Assembly (NCBI RefSeq): GCF_018881605.1
Contig: NZ_JACVPZ010000001.1
Location: 124,001-188,000, forward strand
Length of the DNA stretch: 64,000 nucleotides
Direction: 5' to 3'
Source of the DNA: Polynucleobacter sp. UB-Tiil-W10
Lineage (GTDB): Bacteria > Pseudomonadota > Gammaproteobacteria > Burkholderiales > Burkholderiaceae
Shown: positions 43,457-52,004 of the stretch, one piece after another
Layout of the letters: each line of letters begins with the position of its first letter
Position numbering within the stretch: the stretch's first letter is position 1
Notes under the pieces: model-generated
Database searches by the model: none
Told to the model about the DNA's origin: nothing
The model's input: only the letters and a program-made list of their open reading frames with translations
Position numbers and translations under genes: made by a program

Positions 43457-44173
43457 TTAATCCGTCGTACTAGGACTCCAGAATGCTTGATTCACAAAAT
43501 CTTGGTCCGCAATTTTTGCAATAAGCTTATCCATCTCGTCACCGTCTACAGCGGATGCTGTTAGCACGGCTTGAATTTCAACATCCTCGCTACCAAACTG
43601 ATGCACCTCAATATCTTGGGTCTGATAACCCGCTTCTTCAAGCGTCGCAATAAATTGTTTTAAAGCATGCTTTTGAGCATGCTTTGGCGTGATGATATAT
43701 ACCGAATTCGTTACCTCAACTGAAACGGTATCAAGGGGTTGACGATTAATAAAAGTAACCACAGGGCGTAAAAGCGTATTGGCTGCCAGCACAAATAGAG
43801 TTGCCAACCCAGCCTCTAATATTAAATCTGCGCCAGCACAAGCCCCCACCGCTCCTGATGCCCATAAAGTTGCAGCTGTATTAATACCGCGAACATTACC
43901 CTCTTCTCGCATGATGACACCAGCACCTAAAAATCCAATGCCTGAAACGACATATGCCATTACGTGTACGGCACCATCATGACCTGTCAGACGATTTGCG
44001 GCATCCACAAAAATAGCCGCTCCAATTGCAACCAAAATGTTGGTTCGCAAGCCAGCAGTCCTTTGGCGGTATTGACGCTCCAAACCAATTAAGCCGCCAA
44101 AGAAAAAGGCTGCTGTCAGACTAATTGCGGTATCAGTCAACGATGCATAGTTGACATTATTAATAAATTCCAT
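43457..44173 (-). CDS. MgtC/SapB family membrane protein with C-terminal domain
   Basis: This 238-aa protein has five hydrophobic helices with GGLIGLERQYRQRTAGLRTN, GIGFLGAGVIM and NTAATLWASGAVG, all MgtC marks, then a soluble ACT-like C-terminal domain (about 155-235). MgtC proteins are tied to growth in low Mg and to phosphate homeostasis in Salmonella. Its ATG lies 11 bp after the alkaline phosphatase stop, so it is probably in the same Pho-controlled transcript. Confidence 0.88.
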   Translation of the reverse strand: MEFINNVNYASLTDTAISLTAAFFFGGLIGLERQYRQRTAGLRTNILVAIGAAIFVDAANRLTGHDGAVHVMAYVVSGIGFLGAGVIMREEGNVRGINTAATLWASGAVGACAGADLILEAGLATLFVLAANTLLRPVVTFINRQPLDTVSVEVTNSVYIITPKHAQKHALKQFIATLEEAGYQTQDIEVHQFGSEDVEIQAVLTASAVDGDEMDKLIAKIADQDFVNQAFWSPSTTD

Positions 44174-44184
44174 AGAGCTAGTAA

Positions 44185-45930
44185 TTATTTTGAGCCAAGA
44201 CCCAAGGACTCTACCATTACTTTAAATACCTCGGTGTTATCCATGAATCCTTTGAATTTTTCAGATCCTGGGCCCATGGCATTAAGAACAGCATCATCTG
44301 CTGTATGCACGCCAGACTCTTGATGGGACGGTAAATTGCCACCCACATGAATAGCATCCTCCTGGAGTTGGACATATTTTGGATTAGCAACATATTTACC
44401 GGAATCACCTTTAACGGCTGGAACAAATGTGCCATCAAGCTTAGGATGCATCGTCTCATAGTGATCAGGATAGTTCCCGTAAAAGAATGCAATGCGCTTA
44501 GAAACATCGATCTTATTTGGATACCCCTGAATATCTGCTTTAGGGTAATTTGGATAGCCAGCCTCTGCATAAATGCCTACTTTTTCACGCAAGGGGCCGG
44601 GCCTATCATCGTGCACAACTCCACTAATTGAGCCGCTATGTGTATGGTCAGGCGTAACGATGATCAAAGTATCAGGATGTGTTTTAGCAAAATCTTTAGC
44701 AATCTGCACAGCGTTACTTAGCATGATGGTGTCAAATGCAGCGCGCTCCCAGTCTAGAGGGTGATTAAACTTATCTATTAAAGCCGCCTCTACCATCAAG
44801 AAAAAGCCATTGGGGTTTCTGGATAAAACGTCTATAGCCGATTGCGTCATTTCCGTTAGGTCCGGCTGATTAGGGTATTGCTCAACCGTATTCTTTTTAA
44901 GGTATAGACGATCTAGAGAGCCATCCATATTGTCTGGATGAAAAACGCCGAATAATTTTTTTGTGGATTTGCTTTGAGAAGCAGCAAGTAACTCTTGCTT
45001 TGTAAAGGCTAATTGATAGCCTTCCGATTTAAAGCCTTCAACTAGATTCTTCTCGTCCTTGCGCTTAGAACCTTTGTCTGATTGAGGATAAAAATAAGCT
45101 GAACCTCCACCCAGAATCACCTCAGCACCACTGGCCTTAAGTTGATCAGCTATGTATTGCTTATCAGCCCTACGCCTTGTATGCGAAACCATGGCACCTG
45201 GAGTTGCATCCTCCAACTCGGCATCGGAAACGATGCCAACTGCCATTTTGGTATTACGCTTAATAAGCTCTGTAATGGTTTCTACTTTAGGGTGCGAGAA
45301 ATTGTCGTTAGCCCTCGATACATAGACTCCCATTGCATTTACGGCCGTCTTATGCCCTGTTGTGTAGGCGCTCATCGAGTTTGCAGAATCCGTGATCAGA
45401 GAATCGGACCCCGATGTACCAATCATTGCTGTACTTGGCATGTCATCAAAAGCTAAGCGGCCCTGATACTTTCCCTCCTGAATGCCCTTAGAGAGAACCC
45501 TGGCGGTAGTTCGATTGGCAATCGTCATACCATCGCCAATAAATAGAATCACGTTTTTTACCCGGCGAGGACCAGTTGCGTAGACATCCCAATTGACTTG
45601 CAAGCGCTCTTGAGGTGTACGAGCGACTATTTGGTATTTACCGGACTTAGATAGCTGAACATCTCTAAACAAAATTGAGCTACCTTTGCCATTTTCAGTT
45701 GAAATAAACTCTGGTTTAGCGCTAATAATTTTATTAATTGGCGCACCGTTAAGATCGACTGATACCTGTTCAGGGTTGATAACAGCATTAAATTCAATCT
45801 TGATATCGAACTTGGAACTTGCCAAAATAGAAGCTTGATCGATTGGATATACTGCTGCAGCCGTCACCATGCCAGAAAAGCTAGCGAAAATAATCAGCAG
45901 TGTAGCCCTCAGATGGATTGATGTATTCAT
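44185..45930 (-). CDS. phoA: Alkaline phosphatase (PhoA superfamily)
   Basis: This is a 581-aa exported enzyme with a signal peptide ending VTAAA, then an N-terminal beta domain of about 110 residues not present in E. coli PhoA. The catalytic core has NVILFIGDGM with the metal-binding Asp, TDSANSMSAYTTG with the nucleophilic Ser, and PDHTHSGS with metal His residues. It frees phosphate from organic esters in the periplasm. The chosen ATG leaves a Pho box 49 bp upstream; a longer start at 45957 would nearly touch it. Confidence 0.9.
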   Translation of the reverse strand: MNTSIHLRATLLIIFASFSGMVTAAAVYPIDQASILASSKFDIKIEFNAVINPEQVSVDLNGAPINKIISAKPEFISTENGKGSSILFRDVQLSKSGKYQIVARTPQERLQVNWDVYATGPRRVKNVILFIGDGMTIANRTTARVLSKGIQEGKYQGRLAFDDMPSTAMIGTSGSDSLITDSANSMSAYTTGHKTAVNAMGVYVSRANDNFSHPKVETITELIKRNTKMAVGIVSDAELEDATPGAMVSHTRRRADKQYIADQLKASGAEVILGGGSAYFYPQSDKGSKRKDEKNLVEGFKSEGYQLAFTKQELLAASQSKSTKKLFGVFHPDNMDGSLDRLYLKKNTVEQYPNQPDLTEMTQSAIDVLSRNPNGFFLMVEAALIDKFNHPLDWERAAFDTIMLSNAVQIAKDFAKTHPDTLIIVTPDHTHSGSISGVVHDDRPGPLREKVGIYAEAGYPNYPKADIQGYPNKIDVSKRIAFFYGNYPDHYETMHPKLDGTFVPAVKGDSGKYVANPKYVQLQEDAIHVGGNLPSHQESGVHTADDAVLNAMGPGSEKFKGFMDNTEVFKVMVESLGLGSK

Positions 45931-45978
45931 AGAAAAATAGCGCGTGAGATAGGTCAATCTAGACTATCGTCTACTCAA

Positions 45979-45996
45979 GTGACATTTTGATGACGA
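45979..45996 (-). promoter_or_regulatory. Pho box of phoA
   Basis: On the minus strand TCGTCAT-CAAA-ATGTCAC keeps 7-4-7 spacing, with 5/7 and 6/7 matches to CTGTCAY. It lies between phoA and the DUF2252 gene. Confidence 0.65.
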
Positions 45997-46022
45997 TCTT
46001 AGAGAGCCTTGCTTAAGTGAAA

Positions 46023-47453
46023 TTACGTCTTTGCAACCTTAAGTCTTCCACTCTTAACGGCCTTGCGAAATAAATCAAAATCGCGTTCATTCTGTTTTGC
46101 ATAGGATCTGGCAAATAAGTACATTGCCTCACCAAACTCTTTTTCTTGACCGCAATACCCAGCAATCATGGCCGCATCCCCAGAACGAGAATGGCCAAGA
46201 GCGAGAGCCCAGCCAAACAATTTGGAATAGTCTGCAAAATTCTTTACAGAAACTCCACCTGGCCCAATTGGTATGCCCCCCTTCATATCGCGTAATTGAC
46301 GAAGATAGAACCCCTGACTTTTATCAATATCGAATTGCATGGAGCCATAATTCAAAAAGATATCTGGAGCCCCTTGGAGCAATCTCTGACCAGCCACCAC
46401 GCGTTGACCCATATCTCTATAAATAGACTCGCCCAAATAAGGACTTAATACAGATTTTTGAGCTTCTTTATATTGCAAGAATAAGGGATCATTTTCACTA
46501 TCTCCCTCAAAATAAAGAACCATGCAATTAGTGCCCACACTTCCAACGCCAACAACCTTGCGTGCAAAATCTTTCAAAACATAGCGCTCAAACAAAATTT
46601 TTCGATCAGCAAGTAAAGTGCTCGAATAATTTAGCAAGGCCTTGTCAATTAGAGAGCTAAGAGGATGCCCAAAAGCACTCTTTTTGAAGTGCTCAATTAA
46701 TGGGGGTTTGTTGATAATCTTTCTATCTTTTCCAACAAGGGTGGTAAGTTTTTGCAATACCTGTACATTTCCCTGCCCTTTGGTCTGCTTTAAATACATC
46801 TCAATTTGCTTTTGATGCTCTTTAGAAAAGTGCTTACGAATATCTGCATCACTAATGAATTCTTGTGCCAAATCCAAGTAAGGCATTTTGGCATATTGAG
46901 TTATCCGCTTTTGATACTCTGAACAAATGCGAAATACTATTTTTTTGCTTAGCGCTTTATCACCGCCGTTACTTTCACAAGCAATAACTGCGCTTGCAAC
47001 AAGGCGCTTTAAATCCCATTCCCAACTACCAGGAAGAGTTTCATCAAAGTCGTTAATACCAAATACCAAGCGATGCTCAGCCGTTCCAAATAAACCAAAA
47101 TTGGATACATGCATGTCACCACAGAGCTGCACAGTGATATTGGTTGTCGGTTGATTCGCTAAATCCTGCGCCATGATGGCGGCACCACCGCGATAAAAAG
47201 CAAACGGAGACTGCAACATTCGCTCGTAACGGATTGGAATCAAAGACTCAATACGATCTTTAGCTTGAGTTTCCAATATTGATATTGGATCGATTCGGTT
47301 CTTGGGTGGTGTATAGATCCCCTGAGCAGAAAGGCTCACTTCCTTACGCAAAGCCCTGCCGTCGGCCATCCGCTTTTGAATGCTAGGGCGCGGGTTTTTG
47401 AAAGACTCTACAGATCTAAGTACGGCAAATTGTGGTTTCTTTTGGGAAGACAT
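46023..47453 (-). CDS. DUF2252 family protein
   Basis: This 476-aa protein has the family blocks PIRYERMLQSPFAFYRGGAA, CGDMHVSNFG and GINDFDETLPGSWEWDLKRL. The acidic pattern recalls kinase-like phosphotransferases, but no activity is known. The family is frequent in Actinobacteria and scattered in Proteobacteria. AAGG six bases before the ATG supports this start; an upstream TTG is less likely. It precedes phoA in the same direction, with the Pho box between them. Confidence 0.88.
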   Translation of the reverse strand: MSSQKKPQFAVLRSVESFKNPRPSIQKRMADGRALRKEVSLSAQGIYTPPKNRIDPISILETQAKDRIESLIPIRYERMLQSPFAFYRGGAAIMAQDLANQPTTNITVQLCGDMHVSNFGLFGTAEHRLVFGINDFDETLPGSWEWDLKRLVASAVIACESNGGDKALSKKIVFRICSEYQKRITQYAKMPYLDLAQEFISDADIRKHFSKEHQKQIEMYLKQTKGQGNVQVLQKLTTLVGKDRKIINKPPLIEHFKKSAFGHPLSSLIDKALLNYSSTLLADRKILFERYVLKDFARKVVGVGSVGTNCMVLYFEGDSENDPLFLQYKEAQKSVLSPYLGESIYRDMGQRVVAGQRLLQGAPDIFLNYGSMQFDIDKSQGFYLRQLRDMKGGIPIGPGGVSVKNFADYSKLFGWALALGHSRSGDAAMIAGYCGQEKEFGEAMYLFARSYAKQNERDFDLFRKAVKSGRLKVAKT

Positions 47454-47514
47454 GGGCAGCCTTGTCAATAAACTTACCCACCCATATTAATGCCATCGCA
47501 AAATTCTGGTTCGT

Positions 47515-47955
47515 TTATGAGTTGAGATAATTCAGCTTCTTTTGAATGCTTGCTGGCAGCGTCGAAAACCACACTCTATCGTCACCCACAGCGGGCAATA
47601 TCTGGCCATACTCAATCATTTGACCAGGGGTAATTTCGTCAATGTAGGCCCAAATTTGGTGCCCCGCTAATTTACTGGCGCTTTGTATTGCAATTTCAAG
47701 TTCAACGAGCAATTGTTTCTTTATCTGCTCCCCTCTACCGAGGCGAATTTGTCCATTCAAAAAGATGTGTGGCTCGTCTAGAAGGACGCCACCGATAAAA
47801 CAATCGTGTATATCTAAATTTTTAAATATGACTTGGGCAAAATAGGCTTCTGCGCCAGTGACGTCGGCATGAATTTTGGTAATCGCTTTAGCGAGTTCAA
47901 ATTTTTGATGGGTTGTCAGCGATAAACCAGCGTAATAAACACTATAAGTTGCCAT
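47515..47955 (-). CDS. Tautomerase-superfamily-like protein lacking Pro-1
   Basis: This 146-aa protein follows the plan of the double-length tautomerase group (cis-CaaD / MSAD-like): beta strand, then LTTHQKFELAKAITKIHADVTG. The catalytic N-terminal Pro after Met is Ala here (MATYSVYY), whichever nearby Met is used. It may have lost tautomerase activity or have a new one. It lies 23 bp after the second arsC and is probably cotranscribed. Confidence 0.72.
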   Translation of the reverse strand: MATYSVYYAGLSLTTHQKFELAKAITKIHADVTGAEAYFAQVIFKNLDIHDCFIGGVLLDEPHIFLNGQIRLGRGEQIKKQLLVELEIAIQSASKLAGHQIWAYIDEITPGQMIEYGQILPAVGDDRVWFSTLPASIQKKLNYLNS

Positions 47956-47978
47956 AATCAACCTCGTTCGGAATAGTT

Positions 47979-48476
47979 TTACTGAGATCGATGATGAATG
48001 GAATGCAACTCATCTTTGATCTGCAAATGGTCCAACTTATCAATCGGAAGGTCTATTAATAATTCAATTCGGTTACGTAAACCCATTTCAACTTTTCGAA
48101 AAGCGTCCCACATATCCTGCTCGCTGCCAGATTCAGCTGCCGGATCTGCAAACCCCCAGTGGGCAGTTGCAGGGTGACCCGGCCAATAAGGGCACTCTTC
48201 ACCAGCCGCAGAATCACAAACGGTGATGATGAAATCCATATGCGGTGCATCATTCCTGCCAAACTCATCCCAAGCCTTGCTTCTCAGTAGTTCTAGCGGA
48301 TAACCCATCTCCCTTGCAAGCTTCAAAGCAATGGGATGAACATATGCTTTTGGCTTTGATCCCGCCGAATACCCTATAAAACGTCCATGACTGAGGGTAG
48401 TTGCAAGCGCCTCACCAAGAATAGAGCGGGCTGAGTTACCTGTACACAAAAAGAGAATGTTATATGGGCGTGTCAT
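47979..48476 (-). CDS. arsC: Second arsenate reductase, LMW-phosphatase type
   Basis: This 165-aa protein has CTGNSARS (C11-R17) and C87/C95 in TVCDSAAGEECPYWPG. It is clearly a paralogue of the operon arsC, with a longer C-terminal tail. It is not next to a transporter. Location within phosphate-starvation genes suggests protection from arsenate taken up by the Pst system. Confidence 0.9.
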   Translation of the reverse strand: MTRPYNILFLCTGNSARSILGEALATTLSHGRFIGYSAGSKPKAYVHPIALKLAREMGYPLELLRSKAWDEFGRNDAPHMDFIITVCDSAAGEECPYWPGHPATAHWGFADPAAESGSEQDMWDAFRKVEMGLRNRIELLIDLPIDKLDHLQIKDELHSIHHRSQ

Positions 48477-48500
48477 TTGCAGTGAATGGAAATTTTAGGT

Positions 48501-48674
48501 TCAAATGATTTCGTCAAGACGTAAGGAGTACCTTCTATCGACCAGAAATTGATTTATTTTTGAATCATTAAAATGGGAAATTCCAACTTTATGTTCCTTA
48601 GACTCAAACTTGGTCTTGTCCTGCACTTCATTTCTAAATACTTCGGATAAATATTTGTTGAAATTTGGATTCAT
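48501..48674 (-). CDS. Small hypothetical protein, 57 aa
   Basis: This is a charged protein with no recognised domain (MNPNFNKYLSEVFRNEVQ start). A strong AAGGGGG ribosome site precedes the ATG. It lies 24 bp upstream of arsC copy 2. A 14-bp palindrome ACATCCTAGGATGT at 48707-48720 sits just upstream. Confidence 0.5.
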   Translation of the reverse strand: MNPNFNKYLSEVFRNEVQDKTKFESKEHKVGISHFNDSKINQFLVDRRYSLRLDEII

Positions 48675-48706
48675 AAAGACCCCCTTCAATTAAATGATAT
48701 GTAGCG

Positions 48707-48720
48707 ACATCCTAGGATGT
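48707..48720. promoter_or_regulatory. Perfect 14-bp palindrome, possible operator
   Basis: ACATCCTAGGATGT is fully symmetric and lies 33-46 bp before the small gene that leads to arsC copy 2. The binding protein is unknown. Confidence 0.35.
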
Positions 48721-48754
48721 TTATATTTCAGTTTTATTAAGACTTGAGAAAAGA

Positions 48755-48776
48755 AAACCCAGCGCGAGCTGGGTTT
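48755..48776 (-). terminator. Terminator with GNRA-type loop
   Basis: AAACCCAGC and GCTGGGTTT form a 9-bp stem around a 4-base loop. The T-rich run follows on the minus strand, so it ends the leftward transcript carrying the 30-aa frame. Confidence 0.7.
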
Positions 48777-48875
48777 AAAGGAAGAACGTTACAGATTTAT
48801 CTTGGCCAGAAATACTCTGACTTTTGCACAATAGCAGGACTTTATTACAGACAAATGACCAAGCAATAAAGTCAA

Positions 48876-48968
48876 TCAACTGCCAAGGCGATGGGAGGTA
48901 TAGCGATTCGCATAAGCTAAGCGTGCTTCATACCAGGCTTGCCAAATAGCTAATAAATAGTTTTTCAT
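48876..48968 (-). CDS. Candidate 30-residue small protein
   Basis: The frame starts MKNYLLAIWQAWYEARLA and ends HRLGS. AAGGA lies six bases before the ATG. It is an amphipathic helix rich in Trp, Tyr, Ala and Arg. A minus-strand terminator lies 100 bases downstream and an A/T-rich 9-bp inverted repeat (48998-49022) lies upstream. It is the only coding signal I see in the 470-bp gap between the small gene and mgtC copy 2. Confidence 0.5.
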   Translation of the reverse strand: MKNYLLAIWQAWYEARLAYANRYTSHRLGS

Positions 48969-48997
48969 ATAAATCCTTATGGTGAAAGATTAATCAA

Positions 48998-49022
48998 GAT
49001 ATTTTTATTTTGTAAAAATATC
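48998..49022. repeat. A/T-rich inverted repeat upstream of the small protein
   Basis: GATATTTTT and AAAAATATC are perfect 9-bp arms around seven bases. It could be an operator or part of the leader. Confidence 0.5.
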
Positions 49023-49144
49023 ACCGAAACAACGATCTTATTATTTAGTGTTGAAATGACAAGAAGAAGACGTTTTTATGACCGATTGAAGTGGCTGGGA
49101 TACACTATTCGATACATAAACGCTTATCCAGCAAGGAAGTTCAA

Positions 49145-49621
49145 ATGCTTAATTGGGATCTTTACAGCACAATTGCCATCAGGCTGACTTTAGCTCTATT
49201 GGTTGGAGCAGTTCTTGGTCTAAATCGTTGGTTACACCATAAATCTGCTGGTATTCGTACCCACTCTTTAGTAGCCATAGGGTCAGCAACAGCCGTCATG
49301 CTCATTAGCGATTTCGTCCAAGATGATGCTCAGTCAGTCAGTCGCGTTCTTCAGGGGCTGATTACCGGTCTTGGCTTCTTAGGTGCTGGAGTTATTATTC
49401 GCGAGCAACGTTCGCGGCGTGTCCATGGCCTGACTACTGCCGCCAGCTTATGGGTTTGCGCCCTTATCGGGGCCGCTTTTGGAGCTGGTCAATTTGCACT
49501 TGGAGGATTAGCTTTGGGGGCAATTTTGCTCACCCTATTACTTGGCGGTCCATTAGAAAACTTGGTTGCGCAGCTTAATGGGGTCAAAAGAGGATCTGAA
49601 ATTTCAGATGACCCAGACTAA
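49145..49621 (+). CDS. MgtC/SapB family membrane protein, short form
   Basis: This 158-aa protein has VGAVLGLNRWLHHKSAGIRTH, TGLGFLGAGVII and GLTTAASLWVCALIGA, as in MgtC, but no C-terminal ACT-like domain. AAGGA precedes the chosen ATG; an upstream in-frame ATG has no site. Arg in the usual GLERxxx motif is replaced (GLNRWL). It is the second MgtC-like gene in the window. Confidence 0.85.
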   Translation: MLNWDLYSTIAIRLTLALLVGAVLGLNRWLHHKSAGIRTHSLVAIGSATAVMLISDFVQDDAQSVSRVLQGLITGLGFLGAGVIIREQRSRRVHGLTTAASLWVCALIGAAFGAGQFALGGLALGAILLTLLLGGPLENLVAQLNGVKRGSEISDDPD

Positions 49622-49649
49622 AAAACCCATTAAAACACTCAAAAATGTG

Positions 49650-49699
49650 TATTTGTCATATTACTTTGTTAGGATGTGCCATCCAAACAATGACAAATA
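49650..49699. promoter_or_regulatory. Nested inverted repeats before the poly-Lys gene
   Basis: TATTTGTCAT (49650-49659) and ATGACAAATA (49690-49699) are perfect 10-bp arms. Inside lies GGATG-TGC-CATCC. TTGTCAT-ATTA-CTTTGTT at 49653-49670 is also a weak Pho-like box. The start codon follows seven bases later. Confidence 0.45.
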
Positions 49700-49705
49700 T
49701 ATGCC

Positions 49706-49906
49706 ATGAGTGATTATCGCTACGAAGATGCCGTAAAACAACTGCAAGAAACTGGTGCCATTGGGCTGGTGGACCTCAAAAGTCTCCCGCATGATGATCT
49801 TGTAGAGCTGTTCGAGGAAATCAAAGTTTGGTGTTTATACGCCAGCGGAAAAACGGATAAGCTTCCCAAAGAATCAAAGAAAAAGAAAAAGAAAAAGAAG
49901 GACTAG
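49706..49906 (+). CDS. Small protein with poly-lysine tail
   Basis: This 66-aa protein has an ordered acidic helical part (1-50) and then KESKKKKKKKKD. I recognise no family. A run of lysines of this kind is a known site of non-covalent or covalent polyphosphate attachment in other proteins. The gene ends three bases from the convergent phoR. Confidence 0.65.
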   Translation: MSDYRYEDAVKQLQETGAIGLVDLKSLPHDDLVELFEEIKVWCLYASGKTDKLPKESKKKKKKKKD

Positions 49907-49909
49907 GGC

Positions 49910-51208
49910 TTAAGGAGTCAAGCGCTCCTTAGGAAATCGTAGTTTGAAGACGCTACCCTTTCCCGGCGTACTTTCAATTTCCAGCTGAGCTTGGTGACGG
50001 CTAGCAATATGCTTCACGATAGCCAATCCTAAACCCGTTCCCCCAGTGTCACGAGAGCGACTTCGGTCTACACGATAAAAACGCTCTGTCAGTCTAGATA
50101 AGTGCTCTGATGCAATGCCTGGGCCGGTATCTGTTACAGAAAATTCCCCGAGCCCCTGTAGATTAACGCCCCATTTAACACTGATTGCACCCGACTCTGG
50201 TGTGTAGCGAATCGCATTTGACACTAAATTACTAAATGCAGAAAGTATCTCTCGCTCATCACCCAGTATATTTTTTGCGCTATCAACTGTAAAACTAAAA
50301 CTATGCTTTCCTTGAGACAAAGCTTCTGCATCATTCCTGAGTAATGCCATCAAAGTTTCAATATTCACACTATTTGTAGCAGCCGGTAATGAGTTAGCCT
50401 CCAAATTGGCTAATGTCAGGAGATCCTCCACTAGGCTTTTCATTCGCTGAGCTTGCGACATCATCATTTCAAAATATTGATCGCGCTGACTTTTTTCAAG
50501 ATCTAATGATTGGACCGTCTCTAGAAACCCCATCAATACAGTAATTGGGGTCCTCATTTCATGAGAAACGTTGGCAACGAAGTCACGTCGCATTGCATCA
50601 GCTTTGTGTAAATCGGTCACATTTTGCACTAACAATAAATGACGTTGGTTGCCAAACGGAAATGCTTGCAACATTAAGCTAAGACTACCATTTGGACCCA
50701 TTCGCTCTAGCAACAAAGGTTCATCAAAATTACGCTTAATTAAATATTGTATAAACTCCGGACGGCGTATAAGAAAATTAATCCGCTGCATCACATCACG
50801 CTTGAAGTTCAAACCAAAAAAACGTTCTGCGATGGCATTGCACCATTCAATCTGATCGCTTTCATCAAGCATTACGATGGCGTTGGGTGATGCTTGAAAA
50901 GCTTCAATAAAATGCTCGTGTTGCTGCTCAATAACCCTCATCTTTTGCTTCAAGGTTTTGACTAAACGCTGCAATCTAAAGATTACCTCTTCCCATAAGC
51001 CGCTAGGTAGCGGCATATTCTCTACACCATCTGATTGAATATACTTTCCTAAACGAGCAAGATTGATGTAGGAATAAACTAGTGGGATTGATAGTAGCGC
51101 AACACTAGTGAAGATAGCCCATTCGTCACCCCAGTTGTATAGGACGACAAAAGAAACAATTAAAACAAAACAGGTAAAGACAAAAAGGCGCGTAAGAGCA
51201 GAGATCAT
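49910..51208 (-). CDS. phoR: Phosphate sensor histidine kinase
   Basis: This 432-aa protein has two N-terminal membrane helices (about 5-48), a PAS domain (about 100-200), the phosphorylated H216 in NVSHEMRTPI and ATPase boxes SNAIRYTPESG, DTGPGI and GGTGLGL. It phosphorylates PhoB when phosphate is low and Pst/PhoU signalling is off. It is the last gene of the pst-pho cluster, 65 bp after phoB. Confidence 0.94.
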   Translation of the reverse strand: MISALTRLFVFTCFVLIVSFVVLYNWGDEWAIFTSVALLSIPLVYSYINLARLGKYIQSDGVENMPLPSGLWEEVIFRLQRLVKTLKQKMRVIEQQHEHFIEAFQASPNAIVMLDESDQIEWCNAIAERFFGLNFKRDVMQRINFLIRRPEFIQYLIKRNFDEPLLLERMGPNGSLSLMLQAFPFGNQRHLLLVQNVTDLHKADAMRRDFVANVSHEMRTPITVLMGFLETVQSLDLEKSQRDQYFEMMMSQAQRMKSLVEDLLTLANLEANSLPAATNSVNIETLMALLRNDAEALSQGKHSFSFTVDSAKNILGDEREILSAFSNLVSNAIRYTPESGAISVKWGVNLQGLGEFSVTDTGPGIASEHLSRLTERFYRVDRSRSRDTGGTGLGLAIVKHIASRHQAQLEIESTPGKGSVFKLRFPKERLTP

Positions 51209-51273
51209 GGTGCAATCTTAGACCATCTCTAGACCGCAGTTGAAATGGCTTAAAAAAACCCTAAAAATAGGCC

Positions 51274-51987
51274 TTAGGTTTCGGTTGGCATTTTAGTAAT
51301 GCGGTAACCACTACCTCTAACTGTTTCAATAAAACGATCACAGTCTACAGGGCTTAAAGCAGCTCTCAAGCGCTTGATATGAACGTCTACCGTACGCTCT
51401 TCGATGTAAACCTCATTCCCCCACACTTTATCCAGAAGATTTGTACGCGAATGCACGCGCTCTGGATTAGCCATGAAGAATTGGAGCAGCCTATATTCCG
51501 TAGGACCTAAGGAAATTGGCTTTGGGTCAGAATTAGGCCAAATCGCCAATACTCTATGAGAGCTGGGGTCTAGCTTTAATGGCCCCACTGTAAGGGGTCC
51601 AGTATCTTCAATCGGAGTTTGTCTTCGCAGCAGAGCTCGGACTCTAGCGATCAGCTCCTTAGGTGAAAAAGGCTTGGTGACATAATCATCCGCACCAGAA
51701 TCCAACCCCAAAACCTTGTCTGCCTCCTCGCTTTTAGCAGTGAGCATCAGAATTGGTAGGCCCCTAGTCTGTTCATTTGCCCTTAATTCTTTAGCAAACT
51801 GAACACCAGACTTGCCTGGAAGCATCCAATCCAAAATGACAAGATTTGGTAGGCGCTCTTTCATCATGCTTTGAGCAATGTCGGCCTGCATAGCCTTTTC
51901 AACCTCATAACCAGCATGGGTCAAATTCACTGCAATTAGCTCTGCAATCGATGGCTCATCTTCGACTACCAGTATGCGCTGAGTCAT
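51274..51987 (-). CDS. phoB: Phosphate regulon response regulator
   Basis: This 237-aa protein has a receiver domain (1-120) with the phosphorylated D53 in VILDWMLPGKSG and Lys in VTKPFSPKE, and an OmpR-type winged helix (about 135-232). It binds Pho boxes as a dimer on direct repeats 11 bp apart. It lies 17 bp after phoU. The many Pho-like repeats in this window are its expected targets. Confidence 0.95.
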   Translation of the reverse strand: MTQRILVVEDEPSIAELIAVNLTHAGYEVEKAMQADIAQSMMKERLPNLVILDWMLPGKSGVQFAKELRANEQTRGLPILMLTAKSEEADKVLGLDSGADDYVTKPFSPKELIARVRALLRRQTPIEDTGPLTVGPLKLDPSSHRVLAIWPNSDPKPISLGPTEYRLLQFFMANPERVHSRTNLLDKVWGNEVYIEERTVDVHIKRLRAALSPVDCDRFIETVRGSGYRITKMPTET

Positions 51988-52004
51988 ATTTGGGCTTGAG
52001 TAAA

